From assembly GCA_963691705.1 (NCBI GenBank), contig OY829538.1, positions 80,172,781-80,236,780 of the forward strand: a DNA stretch of 64,000 nt, read 5' to 3'. The notes below the pieces were generated by a model. It was not told where the DNA came from and made no database searches. It saw nothing but the letters and a program-made list of their open reading frames with translations. This stretch comes from Viola odorata. Lineage: Eukaryota; Streptophyta; Magnoliopsida; Malpighiales; Violaceae. Positions 17,897 to 34,909 of the stretch are shown piece after piece (the first letter of the stretch is position 1; every line of letters starts with the position of its first letter). A program made the translations under genes and the position numbers.

Positions 17897-19357
17897 TCAA
17901 GAGCAAAAGAATGGAAGAAAGGTAAGAGAGGCACTGCTCCCCTTGTTTGGAAGCCTAGGGTAGTCATCTGGTTCTGGCATAACACATTGAGCACCATTGA
18001 ATGAAATTTTCCTAGGAAAAGCCCATCCTCCTCTGAAACTAAAACTTCCGGCGTCTTTACGCAATAAAATTTCCGATTGCACATTTCCACTCGCACCTTC
18101 TTGCAGTAACATGTCATTGTAGAACTTAATCCCCCAAAACATCCCGGTATCATCTGTTAAACACATCGATTAGCGAACATGATAAGGAAATAAGCCGAGA
18201 AGATATGAAATCGTTTCAAGAACGAGTGACAAACTGGGTTCGGAGAAGCTTACTGATATTTCCGTACTGATCGAGAGGAGAGTAGTTGAAACTGAAGACC
18301 TGTGTCAAACTTTTCAAGTTAGGGTGGAGCACGACCAAGTTCCATTCGGTATAGTTCTTGATGATATTGAAATTAGTAACTGTCATCTTAATGCGCCAGT
18401 ACTCCTTGTAACTCTCTTTGATGTGCCAATGCACGCGTATCGGGCACATGTGTTGCGTGCACCGTACTAGAGGCGATGGTGCTTCGGTGGGATCATGTAC
18501 TTGCTGCAAATAGGATAGAGGAGTCTCACCAGACCTGGAAATTTAACAACAGTTGTCAACCATTAGAAACAATGCTGCACGACTCGATAAACCAAGCTGC
18601 TATTTGTTTCCAAGAGGGGTCTTACTTTACGCATTTGGTGCCACCTGGTTGTCCTTCGCATCCGCAGCTGCATTTGGGGCAAGGCACGATAGTGTCGTTG
18701 TAGAATGCGGACATGGAAACACAACATGTTGGGCTAGGCGACTCGATAAACTAAGAGTACGTACAGGTTATATTCCATGTCTCTGAAGCAAGAAAATCAC
18801 AATAACATTAACAGAAGCAAGAAAGGCATAAAACAATCATCAAACCTATAAGACTGAAATGTACTTACGAAGATCGGACATGAGGAAAAGAAGTACTTAC
18901 GAAGGACTTGAGTCCATCGACGACTTCCAGGCTCTCGATACTTGCTTGGTGGTACCTCGAATGGATTGCTACAAGTATAACCAGGGACTCCGAGACTGAA
19001 ATTGCCAGGCATTGCGAACTGAGAGTAATCTGAAGTAGCTGCAGCACCGATGCTCATCTGGAAAGTAGCACCGATCTTGGAAGGGTCTTGTTTCAAAGAG
19101 GAAAGCACACCACCTTTGCAACAGTTCTTGGTTTGTATGTTATACTGCGCTCCAGGCAAAAGATCAACAATCACCGGCAACTTTTTGCAGCAATGAGGCA
19201 GATGATCTCCTTTGAATGCAGAACAGTTCCCTTGCTCTGTTGCCTCTGCTCCTAACATAGCCCAAATCACTTCGTGTCCGGTCCAATTCCAGTTCAACTT
19301 CCATCCCGGCGCCTCCACGTGCCGGTATAGTTGAAGGTTAAATATAGATACCAACAG
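17897..19357 (-). pseudogene. COBRA-like protein, 5'-truncated with a nonsense codon
   Basis: COBRA family: GPI-anchored extracellular proteins guiding cellulose deposition and oriented expansion. Recognisable minus-strand exons: 19357-18901, 18782-18631, 18503-18254 and 18153-17897. Family hallmarks are present: EAPGWKLNWNWTGHEVIW, CCKKLPVIVDLLPG, NCCKGGVLSS, CCVS, CPKCSCGC, HMCPIRVHWHIKESYKEYW and GMFWGIKFYND. The end LTFLPFFCS is hydrophobic, as for a GPI signal. Two defects are visible. First, exon 2 has an in-frame TAG at 18753-18751, where the family has Gln in TYSQF. Second, the signal peptide and the YDPLDPxGNITIKWDV region are not found in the 750 bases upstream, so about 60-80 N-terminal residues are absent. 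Because the rest is well preserved, decay seems recent. A distant first exon beyond an unusually long intron is possible but would not remove the stop. Confidence 0.85.
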
Positions 19358-20119
19358 CTGAAAACGTACAAAACATCAATCGATCAATTCGCGCGCTAAA
19401 AGAATGTTGCTTTTGCATGATTGTAATGGGAAAAAACAGCATTCTTCGTTTTTATCGATAAGCTGAATTAAACTCATGACCTTTTAAGAAATCCATCGAG
19501 CCTAATCACCGGTGAAAAGAGACATGTGACTGTAATGAAATCTCTCTTTTAAAATTAAAAAGAGGAAAAAGTTTTAAAGATAATTGCTAGGATATGATAC
19601 TTTTGGAGATCTTTTTTAACAAACTTGTTATCATATTAATGATTATTTAGGTTTTTAAAACTCAAAATTCACAGCAATTCTCTTTGGTTATGACATACGT
19701 AATTGTCTATTTTAGTTTGATTAGAAAAAAAAGAAAAAAAGAAGAAAAACGGTGGCGTGTGTATTGGCACCAAACCGACTAGAAGACGGTGTTGGTATCG
19801 GATTGGGTTTTTGAAACGAGTGTTCATTCAAAAAATAAATAAATAAATAAATATATATATAGTTGTGTGCAGAAGAGACAGAGAAGAATTGGTGCCTAAT
19901 TAATTGCACCTAATTTGGTGAACGAACAAACAGTGGCAGCGAAGTTAGGTCTCAACCATTCAGGTCCTCATCATTATTATTATCCATATTTTCTTCTTCT
20001 TCTGCTTATATAGATACAATCTTGTTATATTTCTAATTAATCTATTGATTATATAAATATCCATGTCTGTGCTTATAATGCATACATATATATATTGCTT
20101 CTGTTGATCAGATCCTTAA
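19358..20119. other. intergenic; TAAA/TA microsatellite
   Basis: AT-rich spacer between the truncated COBRA-like gene and the LRR relic. It contains an AAAT tetranucleotide run merging into a TA run at about 19834-19860. The missing COBRA 5' exon is not visible here. Confidence 0.5.
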
Positions 20120-21110
20120 TTTGAAGAACATTAAAGAGTTCGATATCAAATATGGAAAATCAAACTTCCCTCCATCTTGTGGGGAATCATTCAATTGTTG
20201 AGCTTTCCCGTGATATGCTGCAAAACTACCCTCTTCTTGAGTATTTACATATTGCTGACTGCGACCAGTTGGAATCTTTCTCAGAGGATGCATTGCAAGG
20301 TTTGGGCTCTCTCCAATCATTATCTGTTACGAGGTGCAAGAAGTTTAATTCTTTGTCGGAGGGATTGCAACACCTCACTTCCCTTGAAAGATTAGTAATC
20401 ACGGAATGCCCAGCTCTGTTTGCCTTTCCAGATGGAATTAAACACCTTCATTCTCTCAAGTATTTACATATTGCTGACTGCCACGAGTTGGAATTTTTCT
20501 CAGAGGATGCATTGCAAGGTTTGAGCTCTCTCCAAGTATTATCTATTAACAACTGCAAGAAATTTAATTCTTTGTCGGAGGGATTGCAACACCTGACTTC
20601 CCTTGAAAGATTGGAAATCAGGCAATGCCCAGCTCTGCTTGCCTTTCCAGATGGAATTAGACACCTTCATTCTCTCCAAGCGGTAGCATTATATGGATTA
20701 TACGGTATTCGGGCCTTCCCTGATGGTTTACAATATATCAGTAACCTAAAGACCCTAAGAGTATCTGGATGTCCAGATTTGGTTTCATCACTGGAGTGGC
20801 TGGGGAACCTTACATCTCTTCAATTCCTGGAGATTGATTTTGGCACAACACTGTCATGGTTTCCACGAAGTATGCTAAGGCATACTAATTTAAAGCAATT
20901 GGTAATTCGTTGTTGCGATGTAATACAGAGACAACTTGACATGGATGATTTAACGGAATGGAACCTCATGATATCTCATGTGCCACTAATTTCGATCCGA
21001 TGCAGAAGCGAGACTAAAACTTGGGTAAGACGTGGGGAAGCGATATGAGATGGATATAGGAGCGGAATGGTACAAGATAGCTCTTTCTTTCCTAGTATGC
21101 TTAAATGCCT
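20120..21110 (+). pseudogene. orphan LRR fragment of a CC-NBS-LRR gene
   Basis: An open frame of 298 codons (20152-21048) encodes only leucine-rich repeats of the C-terminal part of the NLR genes found at 29-64 kb. Examples are SFSEDALQGLGSLQSLS, KKFNSLSEGLQHLTSLERL and AFPDGIKHLHSL. In-frame similarity extends upstream to the SSISNM motif near 20140. There is no CC or NB-ARC domain before it. After the stop, a different frame continues with the family's final motif ([14 protein letters not shown], near 21050-21085), so the 3' end is frameshifted. Opposite in strand to the NLR cluster. It may yield an LRR-only peptide, but the simplest reading is a translocated relic. Confidence 0.85.
20242..20679 (+). 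repeat. 219-bp tandem duplication inside the LRR relic
   Basis: The 219 bases from 20242 (starting TATTTACATATTGCTGACTG) recur from 20461 with few differences. The unit is 73 codons, about three LRRs, so the frame is kept. This is in-frame repeat expansion. Confidence 0.85.
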
Positions 21111-21339
21111 ATGATGTTTAGTTAATTAATACTCATTTCTGTTACAACTCAGTGGTAAAAAAAAAATACATAGAAATTACCTCACCTATTTGTTTTAGCG
21201 AAAATAATGACATATTGAGTTACCTTATTCTATTTTATATTAATTTACTATTTATATTTGTGTCGTTACGAGAATATGAATAATTCAAACTAAAAAAAAT
21301 GATAGCTTATAGTAGTTACAAGAGAGTGAAGTTGGGAAG

Positions 21340-21905
21340 TACCTGGAGCATTGTAGCCCATGCTTGCCTACTTTCTCCGTAAGTGTCACGGATTTGTACT
21401 TAGTTAAAACTTTTGTGAGACCAAAGTCAGCCACATGAGCCACCATCTCCTCATCTATCAGAACATTGCTCGGCTTCAAATCACAGTGCACCACTGGCTC
21501 AGAATATTCATGGTGAAGGTACTCCATCCCCATCGCGACGTAGATTACAATGTCTAATCTTTGAAGCAAGTTCAGTTCTTGAGAATCCAGAAAAATTTCA
21601 AGATTCCCATTAGGCATGTATTGAAAAACAAGAGCCCTGAAATCAAGATTCGAACAAGAACAAGAGCTGACGATTTTCAGAAGATTCCTGTGCCTCACAT
21701 TCCTGAGCACCTCACATTTTGTGTCGAAAGATGTCATTGCTCCCTCCATGTCAAGATCGAACACTTTTATAGCCACCAGTTGGCCGTCCGATAGAGTTCC
21801 TTTGTAGACAGAACCAAAGCTGCCAGCCCCTATCAGGTTTTCTCGGCTGAAGTTATCGGTCGCCTGAACAAGCCCATGGTGAGAAATGAACTTGGGAATA
21901 TTAAT
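21340..21905 (-). pseudogene. LRR receptor kinase (EFR/LRR-XII class) kinase fragment
   Basis: On the minus strand a partial Ser/Thr kinase domain reads from NFSRENLIGAGSFGSVYKG (P-loop) through VAIKVFDLDMEGA (catalytic Lys), [15 protein letters not shown] (catalytic loop) to ADFGLTKVL. The Cys-less HCD variant and wording match LRR-XII kinases such as EFR-like receptors. No transmembrane segment or LRRs precede it. Past DFG, the activation-segment motif GYxAPE survives only in a shifted frame (near 21360-21345), followed by a splice donor but no recognisable continuation. It is a truncated, frameshifted relic. Confidence 0.8.
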
Positions 21906-22416
21906 CTGATTCCCCCCATGCTTAATTAGTTATGACAAAAAATCAACAAAAGTATAGTCGTTGATGTATTCTTCCCCTCACCGATAGGATAATACTAGGA
22001 TATTAATTTCGTTCTCTCTCAGCATAATTTGTTCAATTCTCACTCTCGAACCTGAGACGTGAGAAAATGGTGGGATACATCCTTTCCTGGTGGAGGAACA
22101 CCTTTTGGATCAATTGATCGTATGTTACTTGGATAGTCTCATCCCGGCAATAAAGTAAAATCAAGTCTTACCGACCAAAGAGAAACCAACAAAAATAAAC
22201 ACAAGTTAATGTGCAAATCGTTCAAAACATACCAAACTTCCGCAAAGAAAATAGTCACAACTCACAAGTTCATCACATCGAATCCAACTAGAAAGATGAG
22301 CGTTAGTGTTGCTATTCAACCAATCCACTACTACTAATTCCATGTGCAGCATCTTACAATCCAAAAATCAACTCGCCGCGATTCATCATTATCGCAGTGA
22401 GTTAGTTTATAACCTT
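21906..22416. other. spacer between RLK relic and FDM-like gene
   Basis: No coding similarity seen. The right end must include the 3' UTR of the FDM-like gene. Confidence 0.4.
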
Positions 22417-24380
22417 TTAGTGTCGATTTCTCTTGCGCTTATGTGTCTTGACTTTCTTGAACAGGTATTCAATGGCCTCCGTCAAAGTGGCTTTTCTCCG
22501 TTCTTTGAAGTTCCAAAGCTCTCTAATTGCATATCTCCCATTTGGATTACACTCATCTAACTCCTTTAGAGCTGTAACAACTGCATCATATGCCTCAACA
22601 CCCCACACTCGCTTTAGATTTTGTAGCTTCTCATCTCCTTCATCTAATATTTGCTGTATCATGAAACATCCAATGTGATTAGGATTTAAGCTATTTGGTA
22701 ACTCCACATCCCATAGGAAAAGGTAGAAGACAATTTTTACCTTCGAAATACCATCCGAGGTAATGACTTTAAAAGGATACCATTGCAAATCATTCACAGT
22801 CAGCCGCCATAGCCAACATAAAGTGGCTGCCTGCAGCATTGCTTCCTCTGCCGGAAATTTTGCCTTGCAAGTATTATGGAATGTCCTTTCATCAATTTCC
22901 CCCATTCTCTTTAAACCAATAAGAGTGTACCCACCAAGCGCGTCACTCATACCCTAAATGCAGAGAAAACACTTTGATCACTTCAGTTGTCCACAAACTA
23001 ACTACCAAAATATTCAGGTTATTTTCATGCACCAAACGACATTTCCATGACCATCCAAGGAAATCGTGCCAAATTGGATGCGGCCGATTAACAAGTGACT
23101 CCCAGATGCAGCAGGATCTTAATTCTTAGATGCAAGTTGGATCATTTATAGTTATATATCTGTGATACTCCAAATATAGTTGCTCTATCAATTAGGTGAA
23201 TGCAATTAAAAAGAACTATAGAAGCAAGCAGCGCAATACCTCGATTAATGTTTTACGTGCTTCTTGCAGCTCACCATTGCTCTGGCGTTCCTTAATCACT
23301 AGAACGTCAATCAATTCTTCTTGAGCACTCAAATCCTCTACCTTCTGCTGCAGCTCTTCATTAATCTCTTGGATTTCCATTTCCAATTTCTGCTTCTCCA
23401 ACTGAAGTATGTTTCTCAGGGCCTCTTCTTTCTGCCTCTAAATACTTATAAATCACCAACTAGTATCAGAAACAAAAATTGTTGCCCTAAAAAAAAGGTA
23501 AAAATACTATCAAGGGAACAAGTATAGCAAATTGTTTTCTGCGTCTTTCAAGGAGGGAAACAAAAACTGTTAAGAGCTCTGAGCAAAGCGTCGTAAAAAA
23601 TAAACACAGAAATTTAAGATTCAATTCCAAAACAGGATCGGTTGGTGACGTTAGTCACCTTTTGCTTCTCTTCATCAAGTTTTTGTCTCCCACGAGTTAA
23701 TGCTTCGCACTTCTCCTGCTCTTCCGAGATTCCCCGAACATGTTCACGTGCCTGCCGCAACAGCTTTCTTGTTTCTGATGAACAATTAAAACCATCATGC
23801 TTCAAAACTTTTCTGACATTAGACCAGAATGTTTGGAACATATGCACAAGAATCGATAGTTGGGTGATCTTTACCATATAACACTTATCAAACCATTAAA
23901 TGGGTTTCCAAAACCAAACTTAGGGATAAGTTAATAAAGAGGATAGCTAGTTGAATCACATCAAGGAAACTGAACTATTCATGAAGCAAATTGGATCGAA
24001 AAGTGGCTCTATTAGAAATGCATCCATATCTGATTCTACATAGGCACATTACCACTCAGCAATGAAATCAAGCGAGCCTATAATGCAAAAAAACAAAAAG
24101 AGAAGAACAAACCTTGCAAAAATTTAGAGTGAAGACCATCTTTCTCTTGATGCATTCTATGTAGTAATGACAAGGTCTTCTCATCAAACATATGTCCTAG
24201 CTCCCCTAGAATCTCATTCGTCTTAACGATTCGATCAGCCATGTTTAACACAACAGTATAATTTCGGCTTTCATTCACCTTTGCTTTAGATATTCCAGCT
24301 TTCAGCCCTTGATTCGGGTTTCCCACATACTCATCGATCTTTGATTCACTAATATCAGGCTCTTCTACAGAATTGTAATC
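22417..24380 (-). CDS. FDM/IDN2-type XH-domain protein lacking the XS domain
   Basis: Similar to FACTOR OF DNA METHYLATION / IDN2 proteins, which bind double-stranded RNA in RNA-directed DNA methylation. Minus-strand exons are 24380-24113, 23774-23659, 23437-23240, 22953-22741 and 22653-22417, all GT-AG and in phase, giving 343 residues. Residues about 60-195 are coiled coil (EEALRNILQLEKQKLEMEIQ, VIKERQSNGELQEARKTL). The C-terminal XH domain starts at IGLKRMGEIDERTF and ends GRYAIRELWNFKERRKATL. Typical family members are about 630 residues with an N-terminal zinc finger and the RNA-binding XS domain. Here the protein starts just before the coil, and no XS coding sequence is seen in the 1 kb upstream. 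It could be a shortened paralogue able only to dimerise, or a 5'-truncated gene. An in-frame Met seven codons earlier (24404) is an alternative start. Confidence 0.8.
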
Positions 24381-24404
24381 CATCTGAGAGTAGTAAAAGA
24401 ACAA

Positions 24405-25424
24405 AAAATAATTAATCAGAACAATTAGAGCTAATAAAACAACTTAGTCACTAATTATTGCAAAATCAGAGGCTAATAACAATTCACCCTTTTATTCACA
24501 ATAACCATTAGTGGCTAAGAATTTATGACGAACACAACAAAACCCTAAAACAAAAATCCTCTAATAAAACACGATAAAATTGCAAAATTATACACTCCAA
24601 CCTCAATTAAAAACTTTAATCCTTCGAAAAACACATTATATAGGTAATCTAAATATCGCCCAACAAACAGTCAAACTTCATGGTGAAGAAACGACGCCGC
24701 ATATAATCTACATTGAGGAGAATCAAATGCAACAAGAAGAACACGAGTTTGAGCTTCGATCATTGGGAGAGGGACTTACTGAGCAGTAGCGGTGGTGTCT
24801 GGTGTGGTGAGGCTCCAATACGGTGTCGTTTCAGTGGAGAGAGTGGAGACAGATCCGCGAGTGACGTACGTAATGAAATTGTAGGCATTTGTTTTTTTTA
24901 GAGTGATATGATTGTATGTGCTTTGGTCTGCGGTGATACAATGAGTCATTGGTTTCCATTGGAGGATTGAAGTGCGGTGTTGGAAATATTTCCCGGTTTA
25001 GGTGGACGCGAGAGCAGAATATTTAAATCTTTTAGAGTATCCTTTATAACCTTTTCGATTAGGAAATTAATCTCGATCGAGTATTCACCCAACTAAACAT
25101 TTTGATAAAAATAATGTGCCTTTTAATAACAACAAATGTACAAACAAAATGAATCCATTTCCTTATCTATTTCATGATTATTGATTAAAAAGCAGGTTAA
25201 TTCCAATCATTAGTATAAAAATTCTGAAATTCTACAAATTAATCAAGATTAGTTTTATTTGATCGTAGAGATAAGAAAAATGTACTTGCTATCTCAACCG
25301 CTAACATGAAAAGATATAAAATTATGATTTTATAAAAAATGCTTGATCCAAAATTAGCCAAAACAGCGAATTGGACAAGCTTTGTATGAATTATCTTTTA
25401 AAACTACTGATCTCCATGACGTGC
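24405..25424. other. upstream region of FDM-like gene; no XS exons
   Basis: Promoter and 5' leader of the minus-strand gene, then AT-rich spacer before the tRNA. I searched by eye for XS and zf-XS motifs on the minus strand and saw none. Confidence 0.5.

Positions 25425-25504
<80 letters not shown>
25425..25504 (+). tRNA. tRNA-Leu (TAG anticodon)
   Basis: A complete class II tRNA. The acceptor stem GACAGTT pairs with AGCTGTC. The anticodon stem is CCAGA/TCTGG with loop TTTAGGC, so the anticodon is TAG (25459-25461). There is a variable arm, and the T-arm contains GGTTCAAATCC. Base 25504 is the discriminator A. A T-run (25512-25520) follows, as expected for a Pol III terminator. No intron. 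Confidence 0.95.
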
Positions 25505-25800
25505 GTATTTTGCCGTTTTTTTTTTGTAAAACTAAAAACGAGTTCCAACGACACGTCGGCAGCACATTTTGTCCATTTCCGTTCCTACTTCCAAATAAAA
25601 TTGTGCATTATCCAAATTACTTAAGCCGACCTGGGTTGCGGATGAGTCATTTACCACTCTACTATAGTTGCTACTTGCTATAGTTGCATTATTTTAATTG
25701 AAAGATAAACTTTTGCAAGATCACTTGATAATTAAAGTTAATCAAGAAATAAATGATCTTCAAAGACTAAATAAAGTCTTCTTGTTTCTTTAAAGGGGAA
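25505..25800. other. spacer after tRNA-Leu
   Basis: Pol III terminator-like T-run immediately after the tRNA, then AT-rich sequence. Nothing else seen. Confidence 0.4.
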
Positions 25801-27262
<1,462 letters not shown>

Positions 27263-27681
27263 GCTGCCTTACCCCCATTATCAACTCTATGCTGCACATA
27301 AGAGGCAATTATACCTGGTCCTAATTGCGCAATTATAGCTCATAATGTACCGTTCTTCTGAATTTTATAAAAGTGCCTTTGTAGATATGGAACGCGAAGA
27401 AATGAGAATTTTAGTTTTCTATCGCAAATGAACAACCATTAATTTCATAATCTATGTCCTATCAAACCTAGACTAAGCAACTTCAGAGGAAAATTATTCA
27501 TACAAGCAAACTTTTCTCACTCTTGTGTTATTGATTTCCGTTGCCATTAATGAATCACAGAAAAATGCAGATACAAATTTTACCAGGATCAGCACAAATT
27601 ACAGAATGTCACAATCTGAAAGCAAATTGAATACAGAAGTCAGTGTAAACCAAAATAGCCAGAAAACAATGCTTCAATTAC
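27263..27681. other. spacer between FLS2 relic and next gene
   Basis: Nothing recognised. The right part should contain the 3' UTR of the minus-strand gene. Confidence 0.4.
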
Positions 27682-28332
27682 TCACAGTTCACTTGGTGGA
27701 TCAAACTTCAAAAACTCCTCAATAGTTGAAGGAAACTCCAACCCATCAGAGCTACCACCATCCTCACCTTGTAAAGCAGCTTTCCCAAGTAGAAGAAAGG
27801 CCAATCTCAAAGGCTCTTTTCTCTCACCATTTCCTGAAAAGTACTTAATCCATCCATCCAATCTCTCCACTTCCTTCTTACACTTAGGCCCCTTAACCCC
27901 AACAATTTTTTCATAAAACCCACCTTCACACTCACAAACTTCACCTCCAAAGACTCCACCTTTATCCATTTCTGATAAACCCAAAAGCTCCATTAACTGT
28001 TCTACGTCATCAAGGTCATCACTTTTCGATTCTCCGATGTGGTTGGGATCAAAATCTGAGGTTTCTTGCAATGGGTTTTGATGGGGTGGGGGAGATTGCG
28101 AAGAATAAGAACAAGAGAGGAATGCTAGTGGTGGCGCACTACTTTCGCCATTGTTGATGGGTTCTTCTTCCCCTGTGTGAATATAAATTGGAGTGCTAAG
28201 AGATTCTCCTGATGTGTAGCTGGTTTGTGTCGGCTTTGGTTGTGGTTCTGGTAGTGGGTTTTCAAGCTTCAATCTTTTCTCGACCTGTTTGAGAGAAGAG
28301 AAGAAATTGGAGTGCAGAGACGGTGGTTGCAT
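27682..28332 (-). CDS. single-exon plant protein of unknown function
   Basis: Uninterrupted 216-codon frame with Met in good context close to a GC-rich 5' leader. The N-terminal half is rich in Ser, Pro and Glu and looks disordered. A short acidic segment (KSDDLDDVEQLMELLGLSE) precedes a C-terminal part with predicted helices: ERLDGWIKYFSG, EPLRLAFLLLGKAAL and LEFPSTIEEFLKFDPP. The C-terminal pattern looks like a conserved plant-specific family of unknown role; I do not assign a function. No signal peptide or membrane segment. The codon pattern and length argue for a real gene. Confidence 0.75.
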   Translation of the reverse strand: MQPPSLHSNFFSSLKQVEKRLKLENPLPEPQPKPTQTSYTSGESLSTPIYIHTGEEEPINNGESSAPPLAFLSCSYSSQSPPPHQNPLQETSDFDPNHIGESKSDDLDDVEQLMELLGLSEMDKGGVFGGEVCECEGGFYEKIVGVKGPKCKKEVERLDGWIKYFSGNGERKEPLRLAFLLLGKAALQGEDGGSSDGLEFPSTIEEFLKFDPPSEL

Positions 28333-29100
28333 CTTTGGATTTCACCGGCGGCGGTGGCGGGGAGAGTAGAGACGGTATAACTGTCAATTTGTTAATTTTG
28401 GAGACATAATAGGAAACGACATGTGGTTTCAGTAAAACAAATTAAGAGTCAAACATATACTCCCTCCTGCATCCAATACTTGTCGTTGTGGGCTGAAGTA
28501 TAACTGCATTTTCAATTATAATCTCGTTAATTTCATAAGCTTTTTTCTGTTAGGGGGAACAACAATGTTCGAAGTAGATTATTGATTAAAAAAAAATCTT
28601 AGATAGAAATGTAAGTTAGAAATTTATTCATCATTAATTTAGGTCTCATGTATGAATCTACGGAATGAAAAAAATCATACTAGTATAGTCAATCACTTTA
28701 GAATTTGATTAATACTCAAACAATATTAATTTTTTATCAGAAGAATCGAGAGGATATTTGAAGAGATCATAAAAAGTAGTATAAATTAGGTAATTCTGAG
28801 AAAGAACATCCAATTTTTTCAGAAAATTCACAATTTCACATTAGCTAATTTTGTCTACTAACTACATACCAAAATGTGTGAGGATATTTTTTCATAGATC
28901 CATAATTTTTTTTTTAATACAAAATATTTTTTCCCCATAATTTTCAAATGTATTTGAATTTAATTCATCTAAATTTAAATTTAAATTTCTTCTCTTAAAG
29001 TTCTTGTAATTTTAAATTTGATTCCATGTTCTAGCTTATTTTTATTTTAAATTTCTTTTCTACAATTAAAGATCATCTTTTTTTTTGTACTGTCAGTATT
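28333..29100. other. AT-rich spacer
   Basis: Very AT-rich. A solitary sequence like one Stowaway terminus (TACTCCCTCC near 28459) has no visible partner. No genes seen. Confidence 0.4.
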
Positions 29101-29253
29101 ATTTGTTATTAATTCATGTTAAATAAGATTTGATCACAGGCTCCAGTACTAAACAAATGTCACATTATATTCTGCACCAATTTACATCACTCAAATAAAT
29201 TCAATTTGGTAACACACAAAAATCCCAAATATTTAGTTTATATCAATTTTTTC

Positions 29254-33067
<3,814 letters not shown>

Positions 33068-33176
33068 TTTTTTTTAAAATTTAGAATTGCAAGATGAAAA
33101 GAAAGCTCGAATGAAATTGTTGCTCTGTGAACTCCCAAGAAAACGGAATGTGGACACTTTTCCTCTCCTTATTCAG

Positions 33177-33189
33177 TTGACAAAGTCAA
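33177..33189. promoter_or_regulatory. palindromic double W-box upstream of NLR1
   Basis: TTGAC and GTCAA face each other three bases apart, 110-122 bases before the NLR1 start codon. W-box cores are WRKY-binding sites common in defence gene promoters. The paralogue NLR2 keeps only one of the two. Confidence 0.5.
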
Positions 33190-33619
33190 CGAAGGAGTGG
33201 AAACACAACGAATCTTTTCTTATTATTTTTTATTTTTTCAGGAAAATGACCTTTGTTTTTTAGCGCAAGTTGTAGGTCGGTAGGGTCAAGTTGGTTTAAT
33301 TGTACTCTTTATTTTGGCTTGTTTCACCATGTCGATAGATTATTGGAATCGTTTATTCTTTTTCTCACGAGCATGGGACAAGAAGGAAGTCATGCATAGT
33401 TGTAACCTAGTGTTAATCCTAGTCAGGGATGCAATAAGTGATTGGAAACTGACTTCCAATTATGCATGTAACTAACATTAAGAAAAAGGAGGAGGAGGGA
33501 TTCGCATCTGCTATAGCGAGATGATGATGATGATTATTGTTAGACAAAAGATATACTATAACAGAGACGATGGTACTGTTAATTAATTAGTTTCTATTGT
33601 GTTATGATTCGTTGATTAA

Positions 33620-34205
33620 ATAGATGATGGCCAAGGATGATGTTCTTCTGCTTAAATTCCAATGCACGTCACTTTCTTGTCCCTACTTCAAAGTCATGAG
33701 AAGGTTTTTAAAGGCACGTTTATCATTTTCATTATAAGCTGGTTTAATCAACTACCTCTTCAAACTTAAAGTAATTAACAAGTCTATCACTGCTTTAAAA
33801 TCAAGAACAATGCCAGCAAATTCCCATATACCGTACAGGGAGGAGTTGATAATTTGGAACACCGATGCAGGAAGCAATTCACTGCAATATCTTTTTTCTA
33901 AATATTACACGTTTCTTAATTGCAGAACAGAGAGAAGAGAATCCAGAACAAAACCACATGGAGAGGTTCTTGCTTTCAGGTTCAGAAAGATTGCCCTGAA
34001 GAATCAATAAGCAGTTACCAGGAACGAATTAGTACTACGGTAAGATAAGTAAATGCATCAAGTCAACAAACTTTAATCTGTCACAGCATGATACAGTATG
34101 TTTGCGGTGTAGGTAGTTAGTGTTCACCGTTCAGATTGTTTTAACTTTCAGTCTGGTAATACTTGTTCGACGACAAACATCCATATCTATAGATTGGAAA
34201 ACCCA
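33620..34205. repeat. duplicated noncoding block A, copy 1
   Basis: Matches 51343-51885 nearly throughout. Copy 2 lacks about 85 bases present here near 33667-33750. Both lie upstream (5') of an NLR gene. Similarity ends abruptly near 34205, where copy 1 switches to unique sequence leading into the permease/ALG14 pair. No protein family recognised. Confidence 0.8.
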
Positions 34206-34890
34206 TTTGTCCATGAAAAAAACAACTCATGGATGAAATCAAACTGAAACAATGCAAGGCACCATTGTAGCTGCAATGAATTTTGCATAATCCAAGCCAA
34301 CTAAAAACATTTGCATTTAGAATGTAATTCTGCTTCAGAAATCCATCATGAACATGCCACTTATCTTGAAAAGTATACTAGAAAGAGCGTGAATTTTGAA
34401 ATGAGTATTAATTGACTAAACATCATAGGCATTTAAGCATGCTAGGAAAGAAAGAGCAAAAGATTAAAGCCAAAGGACCATATGGAAGCAACAAAGCTTT
34501 GAAATAGGACGCGGTACTGCAATGGCATATACTGGTGGTTCACCCAGCTAATAGGCCAGAACTGCAAGTCATAAATATCATAGGTTTTCAGTTAGAGGTA
34601 CAACCATATATAATTAGCAATAGCTTAAGCCTTAAATAATGACGCAAAACAAAAATGACAAGGTTGAGTTTGCACTTCTTTACCTTCCATGCTGTCAATT
34701 GAATAGATGGGTAATCCTTTCGAACTTTACTCGTGACCAGGCTCAATGGTCCTCCTGCAACACCAACCAAGGCTTCTAAGTAAAACAGTAAAATTCTATA
34801 GTTCAAATTTCTACATCATATTTCTTCACTTGACATGATGGACCAATTTTATGATTGTAGCTGGAAAACTGACATAGCATATAAACTGAC
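34206..34890. other. spacer before the permease relic
   Basis: Nothing coding recognised. It may contain 5' parts or introns of the purine-permease relic that follows. Confidence 0.35.
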
Positions 34891-34909
34891 GTATGGCCAT
34901 TTATACACT

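Noticed and set aside
28455..28500. TACTCCCTCC sequence like a Stowaway end
   Set aside because: No matching inverted end or TA-flanked partner within the next 700 bases.
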